NCBI GenBank assembly: GCA_905480145.1
Contig: CAJQPA010000018.1
Coordinates: 40,159 to 104,158, forward strand
Reading direction: 5' to 3'
From: an uncultured Flavobacteriales bacterium
GTDB lineage: Bacteria; Bacteroidota; Bacteroidia; Flavobacteriales_D; Crocinitomicaceae
Length of the DNA stretch: 64,000 nucleotides
Shown here: piece by piece, positions 42,678-51,852 of the stretch
How positions within the stretch are numbered: position 1 is the first letter of the stretch
Layout of the letters: every line of letters begins with the position of its first letter
The notes under the pieces: generated by a model
Seen by the model: the letters and a program-made list of their open reading frames with translations, nothing else
Told to the model about the DNA's origin: nothing
Database searches by the model: none
Translations under genes and position numbers: made by a program

Positions 42678-43454
42678 ATGATAGAAATTCACGATCTCAG
42701 GAAAGAGTTTGTCCTTTCCAAACAACAACAGAAAGAGTTAAATACAACTGACACAATCGCTACTGCCGTAAATGGTGTAAGTTTTAATTGTCAACCTGGA
42801 AGAGTTTTTTCTTTATTAGGACCAAACGGCGCGGGTAAAACAACAACATTGAGAATGATTTCAACAATTTTCAAGCCGACTTCAGGAACTATAAAAATTG
42901 CAGGAATAGATGCTATTTCAAACCCAAAAGAAGCTAGAAAAAAAATTGGCTTTTTAACGGGATCTACCGGCTTATATGCTAGGCTAACACCCAATGAGTT
43001 AATCAAGTATTTTGCTGACTTATACGGTGTTGCAAATGACGATTTTCAAGAACGAAAAGAATATTTATACTCACTACTCGGCATGCACGACTTCCAAGGT
43101 AAACGCATTGGTAAGCTATCGACAGGAATGAAGCAAAAGGTGTCAATTTGCAGAACCATGATTCATGATCCTGAGGTTATTGTTTTTGACGAACCAACGA
43201 GTGGTCTAGATGTAATTACAGCTGAAAACATTATTGAATTAATCAGAAACTGCAAAGAACAAGGGAAAACAGTAATATTCTCAAGTCATATTATGAGTGA
43301 AGTAGATTTACTTTGCGATGATTTAGCAATTATTCATAAAGGAGAAATGCTCTTTAACGGACAAATGTCTGATTTTAAAAGTCAAATGCAAACTGACAAC
43401 CTTACTGAAGAATTTATTCGAATTGTTAAATCCTCTAATACTATTTCAGCATGA
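42678..43454 (+). CDS. ABC-2 type transporter ATP-binding protein (NatA-like)
   Basis: A 258-residue ABC ATPase with Walker A GPNGAGKTT, signature LSTGMKQKVS and Walker B VIVFDEPTSGLD, then the H-loop SSHIMSE. The layout matches NatA/CcmA-type ATPases of ABC-2 exporters, which export sodium, drugs or other small compounds. The permease gene overlaps its stop by four bases (ATGA), and a small repeat protein follows with the same overlap, so this is a tightly coupled three-gene operon. The substrate is unknown. Confidence 0.92.
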   Translation: MIEIHDLRKEFVLSKQQQKELNTTDTIATAVNGVSFNCQPGRVFSLLGPNGAGKTTTLRMISTIFKPTSGTIKIAGIDAISNPKEARKKIGFLTGSTGLYARLTPNELIKYFADLYGVANDDFQERKEYLYSLLGMHDFQGKRIGKLSTGMKQKVSICRTMIHDPEVIVFDEPTSGLDVITAENIIELIRNCKEQGKTVIFSSHIMSEVDLLCDDLAIIHKGEMLFNGQMSDFKSQMQTDNLTEEFIRIVKSSNTISA

Positions 43455-44641
43455 TATTTACAATATTCAAAAAAGAATTAAAGGATACATTAAGAGACAG
43501 AAGAACGCTAATGATGATGTTAGTTATACCGATACTAATATTCCCGATTATTCTCAATATTTTCGTTACCATTTCTTCCTCATTTCAAGAAGAGGCGGCG
43601 AACAAAACTTTAAAAATTGGAGTTGTTGGGAAAAAAGACAACTACTTTTTCGAAAAATTACAGTCGCTACCAGAAATACATGGAAAAAAGACAATTTCAT
43701 TTTATGCCGACTCTTTAACTTTAAAGAAAGCCGTTCAAGATGACTCAGTACAATTGGGTATGTTTTCATTAGACAATTTCAATGAAATGATGTCAGAAAA
43801 AACTCCAGCAGAATTAATTGTCTTTCACAATGCCACTGAAATTGGCATGAAGGAGCGCGGTGAAGCATATGTGGATTATATTGAGAACATAGCGTTGCAA
43901 GAAAGATATTTAGATCTTAACTTGAATCAAACACAATTGAAACCCATTAAAACGAGTTATTCTAATGTCGCATCGAGCAAAGAGATGATTGGCAAACTGG
44001 CGGGTGGAATTCTACCCTATATTTTTATTGCCTTTGGATTCCTGGGATGCATGTATCCAGCAATTGATTTATTCACAGGAGAAAAAGAAAGAGGAACAAT
44101 TGAAACGCTATTGACCACCCCTGTCGCACGATGGCAAATTTTATTTGGGAAAATGGGAGTTGTAGTTCTTTCAGGATTATTAGCAGCATCAGCAGCTTTA
44201 TTTGGTCTGTTTATCTCTATTGAAGTATTAAATCTCGTGGAAAATGAAGAATTACTGAACGTTGTTCATGGTATTCTTAACTTTCAATTTATCGTGCTGT
44301 TGTTTAGTTTATTGCTTCCATTGACAGTTTTCTTCGCGGGTATAATGATTCCTGTAGCTGTTTATGCTAAAAGTTTCAAAGAAGCGCAAAGTATAATCAC
44401 ACCAATCAATTTAATTGTTGTGCTACCGGCAATGGTTGGTTTTTTTCCTGGAATTGAGTTAACCGCCTTGACAGCTTGTATACCAGTCGTAAACATTGTT
44501 TTAGCCACGAAAGAATTAATTGCTGGAACTTTGGACTATTCTTTGTTAGCATTGAGCTTCTCGGTTATGATGATACTTGCAATTATTGCTGTATTCATTT
44601 CATATAAACGATTCGATAAAGAAACCAATGTAGTCATATGA
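43451..44641 (+). CDS. ABC-2 type transporter permease (NatB-like)
   Basis: A 396-residue permease: one N-terminal membrane helix (about 18-40), a large extracytoplasmic domain (about 45-175) and five or more C-terminal helices (about 185-395), with the GEKERGTIETLLTTP motif typical of NatB/YhaP-like ABC-2 permeases. It overlaps its ATPase gene upstream and the repeat-protein gene downstream by four bases each. Confidence 0.92.
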   Translation: MIFTIFKKELKDTLRDRRTLMMMLVIPILIFPIILNIFVTISSSFQEEAANKTLKIGVVGKKDNYFFEKLQSLPEIHGKKTISFYADSLTLKKAVQDDSVQLGMFSLDNFNEMMSEKTPAELIVFHNATEIGMKERGEAYVDYIENIALQERYLDLNLNQTQLKPIKTSYSNVASSKEMIGKLAGGILPYIFIAFGFLGCMYPAIDLFTGEKERGTIETLLTTPVARWQILFGKMGVVVLSGLLAASAALFGLFISIEVLNLVENEELLNVVHGILNFQFIVLLFSLLLPLTVFFAGIMIPVAVYAKSFKEAQSIITPINLIVVLPAMVGFFPGIELTALTACIPVVNIVLATKELIAGTLDYSLLALSFSVMMILAIIAVFISYKRFDKETNVVI

Positions 44642-45126
44642 TGAAAGTATTTATAGTTGCTATAATCTTATTATTATCGGCGCAAGAGCTATACTCTCAG
44701 CGACTCACAACAACATTCTCAAATGATGTCTCTCGCTGGCGTTTTGAAGGAAATACATTTCAAACGGTTTTTTCTAATGATTTAAACCGTTGGAGATACG
44801 ATGGAATTCAAATCAAAACAACATTTTCAAATGATCAAAACAATTGGCAAATAGGGCAAGATTACAAATTGTCTACAGTATTCAATAATGATTTTGACAG
44901 TTGGAAAATTACTGGTAATAATGTTCAAATAGTTATTCGAACAACATTTAACGATGATTTTGAACGTTGGGAAATTTCCGGAGATGCAGATGGAACAATT
45001 AGAACAGTGTTCTCAAGAGATTTTGAAAAATGGGAAGTTGAACTAGAAGAAGATGATTCAATTGATCCAGAACTAAAAGCAGCAATTGTTTTTATTGCAA
45101 TTTTCACTGCTTTCACAAATAAATAG
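44638..45126 (+). CDS. Secreted protein with six short W/F repeats, coupled to the ABC-2 exporter
   Basis: A 162-residue protein with a signal peptide (residues 1-20, ending in YSQ) and then almost nothing but six repeats of 18-22 residues with the pattern T(T/V)F-S/N-x-D-x-x-x-W, for example TTFSNDVSRWRF, TVFSNDLNRWRY and TTFNDDFERWEI. An acidic stretch (EEDDS) and a hydrophobic segment (AAIVFIAIFTAFTNK) end it. I do not recognise the family; the periodicity suggests a small beta-structure. It begins within the permease stop (ATGATG), so it is translationally coupled to the exporter and may be its periplasmic partner. Confidence 0.8.
   Translation: MMKVFIVAIILLLSAQELYSQRLTTTFSNDVSRWRFEGNTFQTVFSNDLNRWRYDGIQIKTTFSNDQNNWQIGQDYKLSTVFNNDFDSWKITGNNVQIVIRTTFNDDFERWEISGDADGTIRTVFSRDFEKWEVELEEDDSIDPELKAAIVFIAIFTAFTNK
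44707..45042 (+). repeat. Six degenerate tandem repeats within the coupled secreted protein gene
   Basis: The Phe codon of the T-T/V-F core recurs at 44716, 44770, 44824, 44881, 44947 and 45010, a spacing of 54, 54, 57, 66 and 63 bases. DNA identity between units is moderate, so the repeats are old and maintained at protein level. Confidence 0.85.
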
Positions 45127-45178
45127 GCCCTTTTTAATTACTGTTTCATTTATATACCGGCTATTCACAAGAATCAAT

Positions 45179-45186
45179 TATATTTG
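45179..45186 (+). promoter_or_regulatory. -7 promoter element for tRNA-Leu
   Basis: TATATTTG matches TAnnTTTG and lies 16 bases before the tRNA. The -33 position reads CCG rather than TTG. Confidence 0.5.
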
Positions 45187-45202
45187 CATTCCAATTTATA
45201 AT

Positions 45203-45284
45203 ACCCGGGTGGCGGAATTGGTAGACGTGCACGCTTGAGGGGCGTGTGTCTTAGGACGTGTGGGTTCGACTCCCATCCCGGGTA
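45203..45284 (+). tRNA. tRNA-Leu (anticodon GAG)
   Basis: A class II tRNA with acceptor ACCCGGG/CCCGGGT, anticodon stem CACGC/GCGTG with loop TTGAGGG (anticodon GAG), a long variable arm (TGTCTTAGGACGT) and T-arm GTTCGACTC. The discriminator A at 45284 is followed by CAT, so the CCA end is not encoded, unlike the tRNA-Val nearby. Confidence 0.95.
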
Positions 45285-45472
45285 CATTTTCAATATTTCT
45301 ATAATTATTCCATCTCCCCCCGATCAAACGGCGGAGTCTGCTTTTAGTTTTACTAGGAATACGATGAAAGCATTCTTTTACATTGAGTAATAAAAATAAG
45401 ATCACAGGCTCTTCTTTGGACTATCTAACGCTAAGAATTTAATCTAAGACTAACCTTATAACTTTAATCCCA

Positions 45473-46522
45473 CTACATTTGGATGTGATTGATATTCTCA
45501 AATGGCTCTGGAATAGTTGTTGGATCTTCATTGATGATTTCTAATATATCACGTGTAATTCCTCTTGAGATATTAGAAATAGGCACATCATTCGGAGAAC
45601 CTTCAAAAGGATTCTCTCCTGCCAAACCAATTCTTAACATTGTATTAAAAACCCAAATAACAATTACTGTAAATGGGATGTTAAACCAAACAAAGATATT
45701 TCCGATCCATGAATGAGTAACCGATACATTTGCGCCCATTTTCTCAAAGGCAGGGATAATTGCCAAAGGAAGGAGCCACATAAAAATATGAACAAAGTGA
45801 TAACCTATACTTCCGTATTGCTTTGGATAAGGGAAATTCTTAATTCTCTCTGACTTACCTTGCAATGCGGTCAACTCTTGAAGTATTTTTTGCAAATTTA
45901 GTAAGCTAAAATCCCATAGTTTCTTCTCATTTGTAAGTTTTCTAAGATGTTTTGATTGCAAATTGATAATAGCGTTAGGCTTATTTCCTTTAGACATTAC
46001 ATAGTCAAATTCTTCATTGCTAAGATAAGGTTTCATCTCCTCCTCTAAGGAAGTTTTTCTTTCTGGTATATTATATTCAAATTGAATTTTCTTTCCCTCT
46101 TTCTGATAAACTGACTCCCATTCTTTTGGAGACCTCATGGCATATCTTAATGCAGTTAACCAAGCAATGTGTCTATTCGTGATGATTTTCAACTCCTCTG
46201 GCTCTTCTGCTAATGCTTCTGTTCGATGCATATAAAAACTATCTTTCACTGTAATGATCAAAGTTCGAGACGTATTTACTATTCCACCCCAAATCTTTCG
46301 AGCTTCCCAAATTCTATCATAGGCCGCATTATTCTGAAAACCAACCATAAAAGCAACTGCTGTACCAATTAACCCAATTGGAGCGAATGGAATTTGAAGC
46401 CATTTCAAATCCAAAATTTCATATAATACAGTTACAAGAGTAACAAACAAAGTGAAGAAAATAATTTCTCGCTTAGTCCAAATTAAAACGCTTTTAAAGG
46501 GAAATCTTCTTTGTACGTACAT
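45473..46522 (-). CDS. Bestrophin-family membrane channel protein
   Basis: A 349-residue membrane protein of the bestrophin/UPF0187 family. Visible are the N-terminal helix pair (about 20-65), the conserved GLIGTAVAFMVGFQNNAAYDRIWEAR region (residues about 52-77, written here in part) and a second helix pair around 235-300. Bacterial bestrophins form pentameric ion channels. It follows the MsbA-like exporter on the same strand after 40 bases and may be co-transcribed with it. Confidence 0.92.
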   Translation of the reverse strand: MYVQRRFPFKSVLIWTKREIIFFTLFVTLVTVLYEILDLKWLQIPFAPIGLIGTAVAFMVGFQNNAAYDRIWEARKIWGGIVNTSRTLIITVKDSFYMHRTEALAEEPEELKIITNRHIAWLTALRYAMRSPKEWESVYQKEGKKIQFEYNIPERKTSLEEEMKPYLSNEEFDYVMSKGNKPNAIINLQSKHLRKLTNEKKLWDFSLLNLQKILQELTALQGKSERIKNFPYPKQYGSIGYHFVHIFMWLLPLAIIPAFEKMGANVSVTHSWIGNIFVWFNIPFTVIVIWVFNTMLRIGLAGENPFEGSPNDVPISNISRGITRDILEIINEDPTTIPEPFENINHIQM

Positions 46523-46562
46523 CTTTTTTTATTTAAAATTAAAAAATAAACCTGATTAGACT

Positions 46563-48302
46563 TTAAATTCTACTTTGATAAGTGAACAATTCGTGATATC
46601 TGCCCTTGGACTCCAATAATTCATCATGTATACCTCGTTCTGAGATACGACCTTCTTCAACCACCAAAATCTGATCAGCTTTTCTAATTGTACTCAGCCT
46701 ATGCGCAATAACAAAAGTTGTCCTTCCTTGCATTAAAACATTTAAACTCTTTTGAATAAAAGATTCACTTTCAGTATCAAGGTTTGATGTTGCCTCATCT
46801 AAAATAATAACACTTGGATTCGCTAGCAAAGCTCTAGCAATTGAAATACGTTGTTTTTGGCCACCTGACAATTTAACACCCCTTTCACCAATCAAAGTAT
46901 CCAAACCATCATCGAAACGATCTGTAAATTCATTAACATACGCCCCTTCAACAGCCTCAAGCAGTTTTGCTTCAGATGCATCTGGTCTTGGAAATAAAAT
47001 ATTATCTCTAATGGTTCCTTCGAATAAAAAATCATCTTGTAAAACAACCCCTAGATGCTTCCGATAACTTTTTAAATCTATCTTAGTCAAGTCATTTCCA
47101 TCGAGAGTAATCAAACCACTATCAGGGTTTAAGAATGTCGCAACCAAACCAGCGATAGTCGATTTACCAGAACCTGATGACCCGACCAATGCAGTGACAC
47201 TTCCTGCTGGTGCAATAAAACTAATTTCATGAATAACCTCTTTACTATCTTCATAACTAAAAGAAACATCTTTAAATTCAAGATCACCTTTTAATTTATC
47301 GATCACAATTTTCCTTACTGTTGGATCGTTTTCTTCTTCCTTCGTTAATAGTTCTTGAGTTCTATCAAGACCTGCCATTGCCTCAGTCAATTGACTTCCA
47401 ATGTTACCCATCTGAACAATTGGAGCAATCATAAATGCCAAATACATGATGAATGAAATGAATTCTCCTGGCTCCAAAGAACCACCCATCATAAAATAAC
47501 CACCAATTCCCATAATCCCAGTTGATGCAATACCGATTAAGAATACCGAAGAACTTTGAATTAGTGCTGTAGCCGTTAAACTTTTTTTAACGTTTCTATA
47601 AAGACTATCTACTCCTTTTTCAAAATTTTTGTTCTCTTGATCTTCTGCATTAAATGCTTTGATTACTCGCACTCCTCCTAGGGTTTCTGTTAAACGACCT
47701 TTAACCTCAGCATTCAACTTACCTCTATCTCTAAATATAGGTCTAACAAAACCAAATGCTTTTAGCATTACGACAGCAAAAATAATTACAGGTATTAAAG
47801 CTGAAATTGTCATGATTGGATCGATGCTAATCAAAATGAAAATAGTTGCGACAGCTGTAATTGTACCTCCAATTAATTGAACAAAGCCAGTTCCTACTAA
47901 ATTCTTGACGCCTTCAACATCACTCATTACTCTAGACACTAGTCCTCCAGATTTATTGTTGTCAAAAAAGCTTATGGGCAAACGCATTAATTTATTTTGA
48001 ACTTCAACACGCATTTGTGAAATCATCAGATGGGCTTGAACACTCAATAAGCGAGTCAAACTAAAAGAAGTAATGGCTTGGACCAATATGGACCCTGCAA
48101 CTACAAAAAGTAGCCCCCACAGCATTTGCATATCTTTTGACGGCACAACATCATCAATAAGAACTTGGGTCGCTCCAGGAACCACTAGTCCAGCAGCACT
48201 CCTAATAATGATTAAAACTAATCCAACAGCCAACATTTTTTTTCTTGGCCAAATATATTCTTTGAATGCCCATGAAAAGGACACTTTTTTCTTTTTTTCC
48301 AT
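46563..48302 (-). CDS. ABC transporter, fused permease and ATPase (MsbA/multidrug type)
   Basis: A 579-residue half-transporter: six-helix exporter domain (about 25-320) and a nucleotide-binding domain with Walker A GSSGSGKST, signature KLSGGQKQRISIARAL and Walker B VIILDEATSNLD. It would act as a homodimer exporting lipids or drugs; the MsbA role of flipping lipid A is possible but not proven. I start at the ATG at 48302 (MEKKKKVSF), the usual N-terminus; the frame stays open 45 codons further upstream, but that stretch is not typical of the family. The 182 bases between it and moeA hold nothing I can identify. Confidence 0.9.
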   Translation of the reverse strand: MEKKKKVSFSWAFKEYIWPRKKMLAVGLVLIIIRSAAGLVVPGATQVLIDDVVPSKDMQMLWGLLFVVAGSILVQAITSFSLTRLLSVQAHLMISQMRVEVQNKLMRLPISFFDNNKSGGLVSRVMSDVEGVKNLVGTGFVQLIGGTITAVATIFILISIDPIMTISALIPVIIFAVVMLKAFGFVRPIFRDRGKLNAEVKGRLTETLGGVRVIKAFNAEDQENKNFEKGVDSLYRNVKKSLTATALIQSSSVFLIGIASTGIMGIGGYFMMGGSLEPGEFISFIMYLAFMIAPIVQMGNIGSQLTEAMAGLDRTQELLTKEEENDPTVRKIVIDKLKGDLEFKDVSFSYEDSKEVIHEISFIAPAGSVTALVGSSGSGKSTIAGLVATFLNPDSGLITLDGNDLTKIDLKSYRKHLGVVLQDDFLFEGTIRDNILFPRPDASEAKLLEAVEGAYVNEFTDRFDDGLDTLIGERGVKLSGGQKQRISIARALLANPSVIILDEATSNLDTESESFIQKSLNVLMQGRTTFVIAHRLSTIRKADQILVVEEGRISERGIHDELLESKGRYHELFTYQSRI

Positions 48303-48484
48303 GTGTTCCTTTTGTCTAATATCAAGCCAATAAATTCTAACTGCCAAAAAGACAGAGAAGGTTGACAAATTAAGCTTAATTAATGGTTCAATATTGTATT
48401 TAATTAACTCAAGGATTACCGTTACAATTGCCAACAATTCTATTATAATTCATTACTTTCGAATTCAATACTTACCGTTCAAAA

Positions 48485-49657
48485 ATGATTACTGTAATAC
48501 AGGCAAAAGAAAGAATTAATCAAGCAACAAAAACCTTGAAGTCAATTGAGATTAATCTTTCAGATGGTTTGAATAAAATAATATCCGAAGATATTATTTC
48601 TCCTATTAATATGCCTCCTTTCGATCAATCAGCTATGGATGGTTATGCACTGGGAGACATTGCGAGTGAATCCTACCAAGTTATTGGAGAAATAAAAGCA
48701 GGAGACAATCCGAAAGATCTTACTTTATCCAAAGGACAAGCCATTCGCATATTTACAGGCGCAGTCGTTCCTAATGGAGCTATTGCTATTGCTCAGCAAG
48801 AAATTGTAGCGCGCATTGATGACTCAATTAAATTGACAGCCACATTAATTGAGCATAAAAACATTCGACCAAAAGGAGAACAAATTATAGAAGGTCAATT
48901 GGCTTTAGAAAAAGGAACATTAATAACACCTGCCACCATTGGTTTTTTATATGGCATAGGAATAGACAAAGTCAGTGTCTACTCTTCACCGAAAGTAGCC
49001 ATTATTGCAACCGGAAGTGAACTGGTTTCTCCAGGACAGAAATTAACGCTAGGACAAATATATGAGTCCAATTCGTTTGCTTTAAAAGCAGCTATTGAAA
49101 CATTGGGAGTTGAAGCAAGTATTATTTCTGTCAAAGACAATTATGAAATTACACGTGATGCTATTAAACAGGCCCTTGAAAATAATGATTTGGTCTTAAC
49201 ATCTGGTGGGATATCTGTAGGAGATTATGACTTTGTGGGTGAGGCCTTCCAAGAAGTTGGAGTAAAAGAACACTTCTATAAAGTACAGCAGAAACCAGGC
49301 AAGCCATTGTTCTTTGGAAAGAAAAATGAAACAACATTGTTTGGACTACCTGGAAATCCAGCATCCGCATTAAGTTGTTTTTACGTTTACGTAATGCCGA
49401 CCATAAAAAAAATGATGGGACATACTGATTCTTTTGATCTGATAGAAACCGCAACATTAACAAGTCCATACGCTCGTAAAGGAAGCTTTACTCATTTTCT
49501 AAAAGCACAAGTGAAAAACAACAAAATCACTCTTCTTAACGCACAAAGTTCTGCGATGCTAAGCTCTTTTGCAGCTGCAAATTGCCTAGCTTGTTTTCCT
49601 GGGGAACAAGAAGCATGGAATACCGGCGATACGATCCAAGTAATTAGATTAGACTAA
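48485..49657 (+). CDS. moeA: Molybdopterin molybdotransferase MoeA
   Basis: A 390-residue MoeA that inserts molybdate into adenylated molybdopterin. N-terminal PPFDQSAMDGYAL, RIFTGAVVP and the central IIATGSELVSPGQ followed by LTSGGISVGDYDFV identify the family, as does LFGLPGNPASAL. It leads a six-gene cofactor operon on the plus strand and overlaps mobA by one base. Confidence 0.95.
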   Translation: MITVIQAKERINQATKTLKSIEINLSDGLNKIISEDIISPINMPPFDQSAMDGYALGDIASESYQVIGEIKAGDNPKDLTLSKGQAIRIFTGAVVPNGAIAIAQQEIVARIDDSIKLTATLIEHKNIRPKGEQIIEGQLALEKGTLITPATIGFLYGIGIDKVSVYSSPKVAIIATGSELVSPGQKLTLGQIYESNSFALKAAIETLGVEASIISVKDNYEITRDAIKQALENNDLVLTSGGISVGDYDFVGEAFQEVGVKEHFYKVQQKPGKPLFFGKKNETTLFGLPGNPASALSCFYVYVMPTIKKMMGHTDSFDLIETATLTSPYARKGSFTHFLKAQVKNNKITLLNAQSSAMLSSFAAANCLACFPGEQEAWNTGDTIQVIRLD

Positions 49658-50226
49658 TGCAAGTTGCTGCAATTATATTAGCCGGTGGTAATAGTTCAAG
49701 AATGGGCGAAGACAAAGGTCTATTGGAACTTAATGGATCTCCAATGATTGGTCACGTGATTAATACATTAAAGGATATTGCGGATGATATCCTTATTGTT
49801 TCTAATAACGAAGCATATCAGCAATTTGGTTTGCCTGTTTATTCAGATATAATTCCAAACAAAGGACCAATTGGAGGTATTTATACTGGACTTGTTAAAT
49901 CTAATACTGAAGTAAACATTGTAATTAGTTGTGACTCCCCTTTTATGACTACTTCTTTTATAAATAAACTCTTAGCACATTCATGTGCTCAAGAAGTAAC
50001 TATCTCTTCCTATAATGGTCGCGTTCACCCAACAATAGGAATTTATAACCAAAGTATTACGCCAACCCTAAAACAACAAATAGACAACAACGAGTTCAAA
50101 CTGATGAGCACCATCGAAAAGGTACGACATCAAATAATTCCATTTTCTTCAACTGATGAAGCTATTGACCCAATAATATTCAGTAATATTAACACTCAAC
50201 AAGAGTTATTAAAGTATCAAAAATGA
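49657..50226 (+). CDS. mobA: Molybdenum cofactor guanylyltransferase MobA
   Basis: A 189-residue nucleotidyltransferase with the N-terminal motif ILAGGNSSRMGEDKGLLELNG-like loop (GTP-binding) and ISCDSPFMT. MobA attaches GMP to Mo-molybdopterin to give the bis-MGD cofactor used by DMSO-reductase-type enzymes. It overlaps moeA by one base and moaD by four, so the genes are translationally coupled. A MobA gene suggests that the organism has at least one MGD-type molybdoenzyme elsewhere. Confidence 0.92.
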   Translation: MQVAAIILAGGNSSRMGEDKGLLELNGSPMIGHVINTLKDIADDILIVSNNEAYQQFGLPVYSDIIPNKGPIGGIYTGLVKSNTEVNIVISCDSPFMTTSFINKLLAHSCAQEVTISSYNGRVHPTIGIYNQSITPTLKQQIDNNEFKLMSTIEKVRHQIIPFSSTDEAIDPIIFSNINTQQELLKYQK

Positions 50227-50462
50227 TGGTTAAAGTGCTTTATTTTGGAATGATTGCGGATGCCTTGGGTAAGACAGAGGAAGAAATTTCATTCGATAAT
50301 TCTTCAAAGGAAATTAATCTTAAATCCTTTTTTAATTCTCATCATAAGGAATTGGAAAACTTGAATTACTCGGTAGCTGTTAATCAAGAATTCAAAGAGA
50401 AAGTTATCATTGATGACACGATTGAAGAAATTGCAATTTTACCTCCATTTGCGGGAGGATAA
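50223..50462 (+). CDS. moaD: Molybdopterin synthase small subunit MoaD
   Basis: A 79-residue ubiquitin-like protein ending in the required Gly-Gly (PPFAGG), which is thiocarboxylated and donates sulfur to precursor Z. Two start codons in a row (ATGATG at 50223) overlap the mobA stop by four bases. moaE, its partner subunit, follows after 12 bases. Confidence 0.93.
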   Translation: MMVKVLYFGMIADALGKTEEEISFDNSSKEINLKSFFNSHHKELENLNYSVAVNQEFKEKVIIDDTIEEIAILPPFAGG

Positions 50463-50474
50463 CATAAAACAAAA

Positions 50475-50903
50475 ATGAAAAACTGTTTCAGAGAAGGCCC
50501 GATAGCATCCAGCTTTATTGGTGATGCTATCGCTAAGCACCAAGTTAAAACTAACATTGGGGCACATCAGATATTCTTAGGTCAAGTAAGAAAAGACCAA
50601 ATTGAAGAAAAATTTGTAGCAGCAATCGATTACTCTGCGCATGAAGAAATGGCCAACAAGTCGTTTCATGACATTCGTGAAATAACGTTTGAGAAATTTG
50701 ACCTGACGTGCATGCACATATATCATAGCAAAGGATTGGTTAAAACAGGTGAGATTTGTCTGTTTGTTTTTGCCTCCTCGAAACATCGAAAAGAAGCCCA
50801 AAAAGCAATAGAATTCTTGGTAGAAGAGATCAAAGTAAAAGTTCCTATTTTTGGCAAAGAGATTTTAGAAGACGAGTCTTTTGTCTGGAAAGAAAATAAA
50901 TAA
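50475..50903 (+). CDS. moaE: Molybdopterin synthase catalytic subunit MoaE
   Basis: A 142-residue MoaE. Segments AIDYSAHEEMA, HSKGLVKTGEICLFVFASS-like core and PIFGKEILEDESFVW match the family, including the active-site lysine in FGKE. With MoaD it forms the heterotetramer that converts cyclic pyranopterin monophosphate to molybdopterin. Confidence 0.94.
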   Translation: MKNCFREGPIASSFIGDAIAKHQVKTNIGAHQIFLGQVRKDQIEEKFVAAIDYSAHEEMANKSFHDIREITFEKFDLTCMHIYHSKGLVKTGEICLFVFASSKHRKEAQKAIEFLVEEIKVKVPIFGKEILEDESFVWKENK

Positions 50904-50905
50904 GA

Positions 50906-51817
50906 ATGGTAGAGATTACACATAAGAATACAACCTTGCGAACGGCGATTGCACAAGCAGTCATAAAAGTGAGTAAACCAGAAACGATTCACGCCATTCA
51001 AAATAATTTGGTTCCAAAAGGGAATGTTTTTGAAATGGCAAAAACAGCAGGTTTATTTGCCGTAAAAAAGACGTCTGATATTATTCCAGATTGCCATCCA
51101 CTTCCTATCGAGTACACGAATGTGAATTATGAAGTGAATGAGATGTCGATTACGATACTCATTGAGGTAAGCACCATTTATAGAACAGGAGTTGAAGTAG
51201 AAGCTATGCACGGAGCAAGCGTAATTGCTTTAACCATGTATGATATGTTGAAACCAATTGACAAAGGAATAGAAATTGGAGACATCAAATTAGTTTCTAA
51301 AAAAGGCGGTAAATCTGATTTCAAAGACAAATATAGAACAGATTTAAAAGCTGCAGTATTTGTTTGTTCAGATACTATTTCAGCCGGACAGAAAGAAGAT
51401 AAAGCAGGGAAAGCTATCATTTCCAAACTGGAAAATTCTTCTGTGAGCATTGTTGAATATACTGTCATTCCAGATGATATTGATAAAATACAAGCGGGTG
51501 CGTTAAAGCATGTTGCTAAAGGGACAGACCTCATCATTTTTACTGGGGGAACAGGACTTTCCAAAAGAGATAATACACCAGAAGCACTTATTCCTTTATT
51601 GGATAGAGAGATTCCTGGGATTGCAGAAGCAGTTAGAAGTTATGGTCAAGAAAGAACGCCTTATTCTATGTTGTCAAGAAGTGTCGCAGGAATTAAAGAT
51701 GAAAGTTTAATTTTAGCCTTACCTGGATCTACAAAAGGAGCTTCTGAATCAATGGATGCAATTTTCCCTTCTGTATTGCATATTTTTAGAATTTTAAAAG
51801 GAGCAAGACACGAATAA
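50906..51817 (+). CDS. moaCB: Fused MoaC-MoaB protein
   Basis: A 303-residue two-domain protein. Residues about 1-150 are MoaC, which forms cyclic pyranopterin monophosphate, with AKTAGLFAVKKTSDIIPDCH and VEVEAMHGASVIALTMYDM. Residues about 155-303 are MoaB/MogA, which adenylates molybdopterin, with FTGGTGLSKRDNTPEAL and GIAEAVRSYGQERTPYS. The two activities are early and late steps of the same pathway and are usually separate proteins. The gene starts two bases after moaE. Confidence 0.94.
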   Translation: MVEITHKNTTLRTAIAQAVIKVSKPETIHAIQNNLVPKGNVFEMAKTAGLFAVKKTSDIIPDCHPLPIEYTNVNYEVNEMSITILIEVSTIYRTGVEVEAMHGASVIALTMYDMLKPIDKGIEIGDIKLVSKKGGKSDFKDKYRTDLKAAVFVCSDTISAGQKEDKAGKAIISKLENSSVSIVEYTVIPDDIDKIQAGALKHVAKGTDLIIFTGGTGLSKRDNTPEALIPLLDREIPGIAEAVRSYGQERTPYSMLSRSVAGIKDESLILALPGSTKGASESMDAIFPSVLHIFRILKGARHE

Positions 51818-51852
51818 AAGCCTGAACAATTCTTCTTTCATCTTCACTTAAG

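Noticed and set aside
43423..43743. 106-codon frame at the start of the ABC-2 permease
   Set aside because: It overlaps the permease in another frame; the permease frame has clear motifs, this one does not.
44707..45042. CRISPR-like or satellite array
   Set aside because: The units are within an open reading frame, differ strongly at DNA level and keep the protein pattern, so they are coding repeats.
45196..45405. Minus-strand reading frame of 69 codons
   Set aside because: It runs antisense through the tRNA-Leu gene and its C-terminal residues come from the tRNA itself; a well-known type of spurious gene call.
48303..48437. N-terminal extension of the MsbA-like transporter
   Set aside because: MsbA-type proteins begin with a short cytoplasmic segment, as from the ATG at 48302. 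The extra 45 residues would add an unusual hydrophobic stretch and run into the AT-rich intergenic region.
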